From Paenibacillus etheri (lineage in GTDB: Bacteria; Bacillota; Bacilli; Paenibacillales; Paenibacillaceae): a stretch of DNA of 64,000 bases. The stretch's first letter is position 1, and every line of letters starts with the position of its first letter. The position numbers and the translations under genes are program-made. The notes under the pieces were generated by a model. That model searched no databases. It was not told the origin of the DNA and saw only the letters and a list, made by a program, of their open reading frames with translations. Positions 8,982 to 15,603 of the stretch are shown piece after piece. The stretch lies in assembly GCF_001012825.1 (NCBI RefSeq), contig NZ_LCZJ02000029.1, forward strand, positions 1 through 64,000, given 5' to 3'.

Positions 8982-9210
8982 TTAAAATGTTACTATTCTA
9001 ACAATTGTTGTTGCACTACAAAGAACTAGTTCCTCCATAGCCATTGATGTAGATGAATAACCGATCTCTGGGTGCGTGCAACTGCAACTAATTAGTGCTC
9101 CTAATATGTATCGGTATAAGTTACAATCCCTCTGTTTCCCGCTACAAATCAGGTTTTTCCCCAATAACTTACAGGAACAATTACTTGTTCTGAATCACAC
9201 TCCTCCTTCT
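8982..9210 (-). pseudogene. Decayed N-terminal fragment of a uridine/nucleoside phosphorylase
   Basis: On the minus strand, a frame just upstream of deoC reads PEIGYSSTSMAMEELV followed by CSATTIVRIVT. This resembles the (T)GIGxPSxxIAMEEL...GAxTFIRVGT core of Udp-type nucleoside phosphorylases, which split uridine to uracil and ribose 1-phosphate. The match is broken, lacks the rest of the enzyme (about 250 residues normally), and stops before the GTxG motif completes. An intact udp beside deoC would make pathway sense, so this is probably the stump of a lost operon member. The call rests on a short stretch. Confidence 0.45.
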
Positions 9211-9233
9211 AATAACTCCAGGATATTTCACAT

Positions 9234-9287
9234 GTTATATTACCAATATAGATTGTTATATTAATAACATATGTTTGAATTATAACA
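9234..9287. promoter_or_regulatory. Repeated TGTTAT/ATAACA operator-like sites
   Basis: TGTTAT occurs at 9234-9239; an inverted pair TGTTAT-ATTA-ATAACA at 9254-9269; and ATAACA again at 9282-9287. The about 20-base spacing and AT-rich context suggest a DeoR-family operator for the original deo promoter, now separated from deoC by the phosphorylase stump. It could instead serve the divergent TetR gene. Confidence 0.4.
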
Positions 9288-9316
9288 TATTTATGAATAT
9301 AGTCAATTCTTTTCAT

Positions 9317-9346
9317 TTGACACAATTAGTACGATCGTACTAATAT
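9317..9346 (+). promoter_or_regulatory. Strong sigma-A promoter of the TetR operon
   Basis: A perfect -35 TTGACA (9317-9322) and -10 TAATAT (9341-9346) are 18 bases apart. The predicted start point falls at 9352-9353, on the A of the TetR ATG (9353). No ribosome site precedes that ATG, so the transcript is probably leaderless. Confidence 0.7.
9325..9344. promoter_or_regulatory. TetR operator, 20-bp perfect palindrome
   Basis: ATTAGTACGATCGTACTAAT is a perfect palindrome filling the spacer and part of the -10 box of the promoter above. A TetR dimer bound here would block RNA polymerase, giving tight autorepression of the TetR and PH-domain genes. Confidence 0.8.
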
Positions 9347-9352
9347 GAAATC

Positions 9353-9946
9353 ATGGATAAACAAAAAACAAATCGTCGAACACAAATTATTGAAGATGCT
9401 GTGGAATTACTCGTTGAAGAAGGCTATGTGAATGCTTCTATTGGGAACATTGCTAAGAGAGGTGAAATTAGTAAAGGAGTGATGACGTATCACTTTCCCA
9501 ATAAAGAAGAACTGATGAAAGCAGTAGTGGAATATTGCTACGAACGTGGAGCTCTTTTCATGGAGAAGTCGATGGAAGGTTTAGTAGATAATGCACCTAT
9601 GGTGCTACGTGGCTATATCGAATCAAACTTAAGATTCATGTTCGAAAACAGAAAATATGTGCTGGCAATTATTGAAGTTGTCTCTAATGCCCGAACTGAA
9701 AACGGTGAGTTGCTTTTTAAGGATGACAATGGAACCATCTACGAACCGCTCGTAGAAATATTTAAGTGGGGGCAAGAGGGTGAGGGAAGCTTTAGAGCAT
9801 TCACTCCTATCATTATGGCTAAAACGCTACGAAGTGTAATCGATTCAATGGGGCCTCGGATTGCAAAGGATGACATATCAGACATGGAGAAAACCATAAC
9901 GGAAATTGCGGATACGTTTGATTTTGCAACAAGGAAGAATGTTTAA
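9353..9946 (+). CDS. TetR-family transcriptional regulator
   Basis: The 197-residue protein has an N-terminal TetR helix-turn-helix (about 10-56, NASIGNIAKRGEISKGVMTY, then HFPNKEELM) and an all-helical ligand-binding C-terminal half. A 20-bp palindrome lies in its promoter. It is followed 18 bases later by two PH-domain membrane protein genes, which it probably controls as one operon. The signal is unknown; related regulators often respond to small hydrophobic compounds. Confidence 0.85.
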   Translation: MDKQKTNRRTQIIEDAVELLVEEGYVNASIGNIAKRGEISKGVMTYHFPNKEELMKAVVEYCYERGALFMEKSMEGLVDNAPMVLRGYIESNLRFMFENRKYVLAIIEVVSNARTENGELLFKDDNGTIYEPLVEIFKWGQEGEGSFRAFTPIIMAKTLRSVIDSMGPRIAKDDISDMEKTITEIADTFDFATRKNV

Positions 9947-9964
9947 GACATAAGGAGTGAGCTT

Positions 9965-10444
9965 GTGAATAATACTGATTTTTTACGGTTAGACGAGAAA
10001 GTTATAGCTGCTAGAAAGCTGGAAGGAATCATCTCCGCATGTGTATATGCCGCTATTGTCCTTGCATTAATCTACTGTACTTTTGCCTTCCAATGGCCTA
10101 AATGGATCGTCATGCTTATCACAGGTATTATGATCGTTTCGATTCCTTTCGAATTGTACTGGATACCCATGTGGAAATATCGTATATGGCGCTACAAGGT
10201 GAATGAAACAAGTATTCAAATTCAAAAAGGCATCCTATTTAAGAAAAAAATTCTAATCCCCATGGGAAAAGTACAGCATGTTGGTGCAAAACAAGGACCT
10301 ATTCTTAAAAAATATGGTTTATATACCGTGACATTTGCTACGGCCGTAGGTAGTCATGATATTCCAGGATTGAATGAAGAATCTGCCAACTCTATCCGCA
10401 GAGAAATTGAAATAAATGCGAGGTTAGATGATGAGCAAGTCTAA
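9965..10444 (+). CDS. ydbS: Bacterial PH-domain membrane protein, YdbS type
   Basis: The 159-residue protein has two N-terminal membrane helices (about 20-62) and a bacterial pleckstrin-homology domain (bPH2/DUF304; VNETSIQIQKGILFKKKILIP region). It starts with GTG after AAGGAGTG and overlaps the next gene by 17 bases. YdbS and YdbT of Bacillus subtilis form such a pair, and in other firmicutes they have been linked to resistance to membrane-active toxins; the exact function remains poorly defined. Confidence 0.75.
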   Translation: MNNTDFLRLDEKVIAARKLEGIISACVYAAIVLALIYCTFAFQWPKWIVMLITGIMIVSIPFELYWIPMWKYRIWRYKVNETSIQIQKGILFKKKILIPMGKVQHVGAKQGPILKKYGLYTVTFATAVGSHDIPGLNEESANSIRREIEINARLDDEQV

Positions 10445-11876
10445 AAACAATAAGAACAAACATCTCCATCCTGCCTCCATACTTTACTTTATCGTTACGG
10501 CAGCTAAGGAATCTGTATCATTCATTTGGATATTCCCATTACTGGTTTTGTTTGTTCATGAACAAATGAGTGACCAAATTCCAACAGTAGTAATCGGCGT
10601 AGTTGCATGTGGGTTCTTGCTAATGATGTTCCTAGTGATCGCATTTCTTAAATGGAGAGCATTTACGTATGAGATCGGTGATAAGGTGATATATATCCGA
10701 TCTGGCTTATTCGTTATTAAGAAAAGATGGGTTACACCTGATCGTATCCAATCCATTGACTCTACAATTCGCATATATGACCATTTATTATCAACGCGAT
10801 CATTGACCCTCGAACTTGCGGGAGCAGATGAGGCCAGTATCACGATGAGCTGCATCTCAAGTGAAGAAGAACAGCATATTCGTGCAACTTTACAGATGCA
10901 TTTAGAGATTGATTCGAAAGATTCAAACCATGAATCTATTATTCAATTATCTAAAAATGATTTAATCTTGCATAGTTTTCTATCGCCTAAATTCGGCATC
11001 ATCTTAACGATACTATCTCTCGGACTACTTAAGTATTGGGATATGATGAGAGAAGTCGACCATAATACGTTATTTACTTACTTGTCTAGCTGGTTTGGGA
11101 CGAATTGGATTATCACAACAATCGTTCTAATACTTCTTATATCGTTTGTGCTTTCATTGCTGCTTACTTTTGGGAGCGATTATCATTTTTACATGAAGAA
11201 GAATAGTAAGGGTGAGCTTGAAATTGAACAAGGACTGTTTGAAAAGAAACATCGAACGATTTCCCCCGATCGTATACAGGCCATACAAATCATTGAGCGA
11301 CCATTGCATCGCTTATTGGGGTATGTATCTATTCAGGCGGTTGTCATACGTAATAGCAAAGATGAACAGCATGAAAAAACCATTTCTATTTTACCTCTTA
11401 TTAAAAAAGCTAAGGCATCATCAATACTCGAGTCCTTTACTGGCTATGAGCAAAGCCGAGACCTTCATCCACTCACAAAAGGAGCTACATTTCATTACAT
11501 CGTTCTCCCATTTATAGTTGGGCTGCTTATAACAGTTCCGATTATTTTGTTCGTACCGACTCACTATCGCTATTTTGCATCGATTGTACCTGTTGCTCTC
11601 TTATCCCTTGGCTGGATGGAATACCGAAAGATGAGTTGGAACCAAGGTGACCATTATTTAACTGTTCAATACGGGATCCTATCTCGTAAAACCGTCATTA
11701 TTAAACGAGGAAGAATTCAATGGGTATCTATACGTCAAACCACGTTACAAGAACGAAAGCAATTGGCATCAATCAAGATTATGATTGCTTCAGGAAAAGA
11801 AAATGTCAAATATTCATTGAATCATATTCCATCTGATGCGGCGCTCCGTATTTACCAGAACACTCTAAAAACTTAA
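10428..11876 (+). CDS. ydbT: Multi-pass PH-domain protein, YdbT type
   Basis: The 482-residue protein has three membrane-helix pairs (about 22-68, 185-240, 355-400), each followed by a bPH2 (DUF304) domain with GLFxxKxxxxxPDRIQxI-like cores, seen at about 90-105 and 265-285, with a variant (GILSRKTVIIKRGRIQW) at about 430. It starts inside the end of the YdbS-like gene, which implies translational coupling and a joint complex. ATG at 10428 or 10431 are equally possible. The TetR gene upstream suggests the pair is induced by a chemical or envelope signal. Confidence 0.78.
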   Translation: MMSKSKNNKNKHLHPASILYFIVTAAKESVSFIWIFPLLVLFVHEQMSDQIPTVVIGVVACGFLLMMFLVIAFLKWRAFTYEIGDKVIYIRSGLFVIKKRWVTPDRIQSIDSTIRIYDHLLSTRSLTLELAGADEASITMSCISSEEEQHIRATLQMHLEIDSKDSNHESIIQLSKNDLILHSFLSPKFGIILTILSLGLLKYWDMMREVDHNTLFTYLSSWFGTNWIITTIVLILLISFVLSLLLTFGSDYHFYMKKNSKGELEIEQGLFEKKHRTISPDRIQAIQIIERPLHRLLGYVSIQAVVIRNSKDEQHEKTISILPLIKKAKASSILESFTGYEQSRDLHPLTKGATFHYIVLPFIVGLLITVPIILFVPTHYRYFASIVPVALLSLGWMEYRKMSWNQGDHYLTVQYGILSRKTVIIKRGRIQWVSIRQTTLQERKQLASIKIMIASGKENVKYSLNHIPSDAALRIYQNTLKT

Positions 11877-11976
11877 GACTTGAGAAAGAAAAACTTCTCA
11901 TCACGTTCTTTCAAACTAGAGATTAGTGAGTGTTTTCTAACGCCTATACACCAATAGATGGGCAGGAGCATAGACT

Positions 11977-12009
11977 TTAGATATCTGTTAATTAATTTGA
12001 GATATCTAA
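11977..12009 (+). promoter_or_regulatory. Inverted repeat reaching into the ribosome site of the next gene
   Basis: TTAGATATCT (11977-11986) is perfectly inverted at 12000-12009, and the right arm overlaps the first two bases of the AAGGAGG ribosome site (12008-12014). It could be a protein operator or an mRNA hairpin that limits translation. Confidence 0.5.
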
Positions 12010-12021
12010 GGAGGTTAATAA

Positions 12022-12519
12022 GTGGGATATTTTTATTTCAGAAATCCGCATTATGTGAGCCCATGTCGTAGTTTCCCCCCATTCCAACCAATGATTCCAG
12101 GTGGTACCCAATCACTCGGACCAATGCCCATATATCCTGGAAGCGGCACCCAACAGCAACAGCCAGGAATGCAGACGCATTCTAGTGGTGGCCCAATATT
12201 TGCATATCTAACCATCACTGATATTCAACCTTTCCTCGGAAAATGGGGAATTTTCACCTTAAGTAGTGGTCAAAAGGTTGTAGCCTATGTCAATACAGTT
12301 AATGCCGATTCAATTAGTGTGCTATTTGCAGATGGCAAAAGTGCTGTCATTGACGTAAAAATGATATCCATGGCTGAAGGGCCATTCCCCTCAATGCCAG
12401 CTACTCCTGGTAGTGGATCTGGCGGGGGAACTGGTAGTGGTCCGGGGAGTGGTTCTGGTAGCGGCCCTGGTAACTGCACTTGGAAAGAAATCCCCGGTCT
12501 TGGTTGGATTTGCATATAA
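12022..12519 (+). CDS. Hypothetical Pro/Gly/Ser-rich protein with central SH3-like core
   Basis: The 165-residue protein begins with GTG seven bases after an ideal AAGGAGG. Residues 1-60 are rich in Pro, Gly and Gln. Residues about 65-115 form a compact beta-rich core with WGIFTLSSGQKVVAYVNTV and SISVLFADGKSAVIDV. A Gly-Ser-Pro low-complexity stretch (about 128-152) precedes a CTWKEIPGLGWICI end with two Cys. There is no signal peptide. The look is that of small spore-coat-like or cell-surface proteins of bacilli, but I recognise no family. Confidence 0.6.
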   Translation: MGYFYFRNPHYVSPCRSFPPFQPMIPGGTQSLGPMPIYPGSGTQQQQPGMQTHSSGGPIFAYLTITDIQPFLGKWGIFTLSSGQKVVAYVNTVNADSISVLFADGKSAVIDVKMISMAEGPFPSMPATPGSGSGGGTGSGPGSGSGSGPGNCTWKEIPGLGWICI

Positions 12520-12528
12520 TAACTCTAG

Positions 12529-12568
12529 ATCCGTTTGTGAGATTTCTCCTTCCGACGGATTTTTTTTG
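12529..12568 (+). terminator. Rho-independent terminator after the Gly/Ser-rich gene
   Basis: ATCCGT (12529-12534) pairs with ACGGAT (12555-12560), followed by a run of eight T. It lies ten bases after the stop. Confidence 0.75.
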
Positions 12569-12599
12569 TGTTATTTTACTAGATTGATTTTTGATATAC

Positions 12600-12630
12600 G
12601 AAAAGGCCACCGGATCATTTCCGGCGACCT
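12600..12630 (-). terminator. Terminator of the MFS transporter gene
   Basis: Arms at 12604-12613 and 12621-12630 pair over ten positions if two G-U pairs are allowed on the minus-strand RNA (they would be mismatches on the other strand), followed by TTTT. This fits termination of the gene ending at 12644. Confidence 0.65.
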
Positions 12631-12643
12631 CTATGACTTCTCC

Positions 12644-13852
12644 TCAGGTTAAGTTATGTTGCTGAGCGATAACTGCTTCTTGACTTTGCTGATCTAACTT
12701 AAAGCATATCAACGCAATCACACATGCCGATATCGCCAGGATAGAAGCAGCAATAGGAAGGGAGATTAATCCTCCATGCCCGGCAACCACTCCACCAATC
12801 GCAGATCCGCCTGCGATTCCCAGGTTAGACGCTACTGGATTCAACGATGCAGCAAGATCCTTCGATCTTGGTGAATACTGCTTGGCCAAATCTATCAAAT
12901 AGAGCTGGGCCGGTGCGCTCACAATACTCGACATTACGGCTAGCATCATTAGTACGATCATTCCTAGAACCGAGATCGATGCGGTCATACTAAAGACGAT
13001 ATAGACCACAGCTTGGATAAGAAATACGAATCTAAGCTTGCTTACCGCATTTCCGGTCGCAACCTTGCCTCCAATCCAGTTGCTGACAATCGTGGCAATC
13101 CCGTATACAAACAGCACACCACTAACCGAGCTCTTAGGAATATTCATCACTTGCTCCAGGAATGGTGTAATGTACGTGTACATCACAAACACCGCTCCCA
13201 CTGCCGTAACTGGAATGAGAAATGCAAGAATAATGCGTCCATTTGTGAGCAGTTCGATCTGATCCTTAAGTGAGCTAGGAACAGGCTTCGGTAGTTTTCG
13301 TGGAATATAGGCATAATTTAGTGCTATGGCAATTCCACATAATACCCCATTTAGAATAAATGCTGCAGGCCAGTTGAAATACTGCCCTACAAAAGTGCCG
13401 ATCGGTACACCAAATACATTTGCAACAGCGAAGCCGCTCAAAATAGTAGCAATCGCTTTGCCTCTTTTCTCCGGGTCCACCGCTTCATTCGCTACCGTAA
13501 TGGCTACAGAAAGAACAAAACCACATAGTACGGCAGTAACTATTCTAGTCACTAGCAGCATACTGTAGGTTCCAGTTATAGCACTCCACAAATTCAGTAG
13601 CAGAATCAATACAAGCGACACAAGAATCGTAATCCGTTTCGGAATACGGCTGAACAAGGACATCATAATGGGTGTGCCAATGGCATAAGCGATCGCGAAA
13701 CCAGATACCAGCCCCCCGGCTGTCGCTAGCGTTACTCCGAGGCTCGAGGATATTTCCGAGAGTAAACCAACAATAATATACTCCGTCGTACCGAGAATAA
13801 ACGCCATAAAAGTAAACGAGAAAATCAATGCGTTCTGTCGTGATGTTTTCAT
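12644..13852 (-). CDS. MFS drug/sugar exporter, DHA1 family
   Basis: The protein (402 residues) has twelve predicted membrane helices and the AraJ/YdhP-type N-terminus (FTFMAFILGTTEYIIVGLL), with an RVVTAV-like helix-4 region and EAVDPEKRGKAIA in the 4-5 loop. DHA1 members use the proton gradient to export drugs or sugars. I chose ATG 13852 (MKTSRQN) because GGAGAGCACC precedes it; longer frames to 13912 lack a good ribosome site. The neighbouring genes do not suggest a substrate. Confidence 0.82.
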   Translation of the reverse strand: MKTSRQNALIFSFTFMAFILGTTEYIIVGLLSEISSSLGVTLATAGGLVSGFAIAYAIGTPIMMSLFSRIPKRITILVSLVLILLLNLWSAITGTYSMLLVTRIVTAVLCGFVLSVAITVANEAVDPEKRGKAIATILSGFAVANVFGVPIGTFVGQYFNWPAAFILNGVLCGIAIALNYAYIPRKLPKPVPSSLKDQIELLTNGRIILAFLIPVTAVGAVFVMYTYITPFLEQVMNIPKSSVSGVLFVYGIATIVSNWIGGKVATGNAVSKLRFVFLIQAVVYIVFSMTASISVLGMIVLMMLAVMSSIVSAPAQLYLIDLAKQYSPRSKDLAASLNPVASNLGIAGGSAIGGVVAGHGGLISLPIAASILAISACVIALICFKLDQQSQEAVIAQQHNLT

Positions 13853-13977
13853 GGTGCTCTCCATCCTACTTATCTCTATTTTTATAAGAACATACCTACT
13901 CATAATACTCATTTAGACTATATTGATCAATCGTATTTTTTGTACCACAATGACGCACCACCCATTGCGCATAAAAT

Positions 13978-14018
13978 AGAAGCTTCCCACAAGTTCAATG
14001 AACTTATGAGAAGCTTCT
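13978..14018. terminator. Imperfect long stem-loop
   Basis: Arms of about 18 bases (AGAAGCTTCCCACAAGTT and its near-inverse) pair with two mismatches around a short loop. It may end transcription towards the MFS gene start or be the end of a lost mobile element. Confidence 0.35.
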
Positions 14019-14073
14019 AATCATTTTACCTTATGTGGGAAAATGTAGGGAAATCGACTTCCCTTACAGCTAA

Positions 14074-14098
14074 ACCCTTGTTACAGCAAGGTTTTTTT
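14074..14098 (+). terminator. Small terminator with seven-T tail
   Basis: ACCCTTG and CAAGGT enclose TTACAG and are followed by seven T. No intact plus-strand gene lies directly upstream, so it is probably a relic of a deleted gene. Confidence 0.5.
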
Positions 14099-14104
14099 GC
14101 TGTA

Positions 14105-14319
14105 TTACATCATGCCGCCGACATGCAGACCACGATTCATAACTTGCTGAATAAGTGGTACGTGGTCGTCGCCACGAGTATCCATTGTTAACGAGCAAAA
14201 ATACAATAAACCGGTAGGGTCATGAGGGTAAGCGGCAAATACTTGCGCCATTTGGTTCGTATCTTTAGGGTCATCTTTGTACGAATGATATTGCTGGTTA
14301 CAGTACGTTATTCGGACTT
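14105..14319 (-). pseudogene. C-terminal fragment of an unrecognised protein
   Basis: The minus strand is open for about 70 codons up to a stop at 14105-14107. It reads NQQYHSYKDDPKD, then FAAYPHDPTGLLYFCSLT, then MDTRGDDHVPLIQQVMNRG and ends HVGGMM. The composition is that of a genuine soluble protein, but there is no start or ribosome site and the frame is cut by a TAA upstream. I do not recognise the family. Flanking stem-loops (13978-14018, 14376-14414) suggest rearrangement. Confidence 0.5.
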
Positions 14320-14375
14320 ATCTGCAAGAGAACTAACTGATACGCAGAAGTAAAAAGGAAAAAACGCATCAGCGG

Positions 14376-14414
14376 AAACGGGCGGGACATGAATGGATCA
14401 TGTCCCGCCCGTTT
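14376..14414. terminator. Perfect 17-bp stem-loop
   Basis: Seventeen bases at 14376-14392 (AAACGGGCGGGACATGA) are exactly inverted at 14398-14414 with a five-base loop. It lies about 60 bases beyond the stop of the secreted-protein gene at 14473 and is the likely terminator of the 20076-14473 operon. Confidence 0.75.
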
Positions 14415-14472
14415 GCTTGCATTTCATTTTAGTTTCCGCTGCTATCCACCATATCGCCGGCTATTGATTACT

Positions 14473-15564
14473 TTAATTGCTAATTAACTCTTCTAGTTTG
14501 TCCTTACTTGGTATCATTCTCATTCTAAAAAGCGCGTATTTAAGATTATGATTTGCTAAATCAATTTCCTCTTGAAGTGCGCTCGGGTTTTCGGATACTT
14601 CTTCAGCGTTTGCAAGAGCATCTAAGAGCTCTGCTTTTCCTGTTTCTAGATATTGATCAACATTCAGTTTTTGGGCAAATTCAATATTGGCATCAAGCAA
14701 AGCTTTATTCACCTCAGGAGTACTTCGCAAAGCAAATTTAGCGTATACGGTAGAATTTGCGGTAACAGCTGTTTCGGTTGTAAATTCATATTCAAATGTA
14801 TTGTCGTCCAAAAACCAACCTTCAAATACAAAACCGCCCAATAATGTTGATCTTGGAAGCATAGGCATTGTTTCACCATGCAAAATTCCCGTAATCGGGT
14901 TGACCGCACTACCTCCATTGACTTCAAAAATTACAGTATGCCTTACTGAAGCTGTATCAATCCATTTAGCGTAAAGAGCTGTATTTGCGTTTATTCGTGT
15001 TCGGTTAGTAAATTCAAGAGCAAAAGTATTGTTGTCCGTGTACCAGCCTAAAAAAACATATCCATCTCTGGTTGGCGACTGCAGAGTAATGCTCGTATTC
15101 TTAGGTATCGCTGTAATCGAATCAACTGCACTGCCACCGTTTGAGTTAAAGCTAATCGTATATTTAACCGGTTGAGCTTCTTTCGTATTATAAACCTCGA
15201 ATTCGCAAATGCTTGGAATATCTCCTTCAGCCATTGCAACAAACAGTCGTACTTTTTGTGCCTGTACAGGTTCAAATGTAAATGCATTAGACCCTATAGC
15301 AAAGCCAGCTGCATTAATCACATCAGGCAAACTTGATGTGCATTCGACAGTCGTCGTTGTTCCAATCGTTTTGGGTAGGTCCAACCTACTAGATACAACA
15401 TTCGTTGCATCATTTCCATTCAGGATTAGCTCTTCAGAAAGATATAATAAGTCCTCCTGGATGCCGTTATCTGGATTCATCGCATGTACAGAAGAAAAAC
15501 TCGGGAAAATCGCTGCCATCAAAATAACCCCAGATAGTATCGTGCTAATCATTTTTATTTTCAC
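14473..15564 (-). CDS. Secreted protein with two InlB-type repeats and a FIVAR tail (shortened multidomain protein)
   Basis: The protein (about 363 residues) has a signal peptide ending SSVHA. It continues with a fragment like an atrophied bacterial Ig domain (LSEELILNGNDATNVVSSRL), a piece like the end of an F5/8C (discoidin) domain (VRLFVAMAEGDIPSICEFEV), two InlB B-repeats (about 138-205 and 210-278: SFNSNGGSAVDSI, GYVFLGWYTDNN, YAKW) and a FIVAR-like helical end. The abrupt joins suggest internal deletion from a larger glycan enzyme. It lacks SLH repeats. GTG 15564 is chosen because GGGGAG lies eight bases upstream; GTG 15573 and ATG 15552 are alternatives. It follows the SLH protein by about 40 bases. 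Confidence 0.7.
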   Translation of the reverse strand: MKIKMISTILSGVILMAAIFPSFSSVHAMNPDNGIQEDLLYLSEELILNGNDATNVVSSRLDLPKTIGTTTTVECTSSLPDVINAAGFAIGSNAFTFEPVQAQKVRLFVAMAEGDIPSICEFEVYNTKEAQPVKYTISFNSNGGSAVDSITAIPKNTSITLQSPTRDGYVFLGWYTDNNTFALEFTNRTRINANTALYAKWIDTASVRHTVIFEVNGGSAVNPITGILHGETMPMLPRSTLLGGFVFEGWFLDDNTFEYEFTTETAVTANSTVYAKFALRSTPEVNKALLDANIEFAQKLNVDQYLETGKAELLDALANAEEVSENPSALQEEIDLANHNLKYALFRMRMIPSKDKLEELISN

Positions 15565-15603
15565 TCCATTCACTCCCCGTAAATGTATTCCGGACGTTGG
15601 CGG

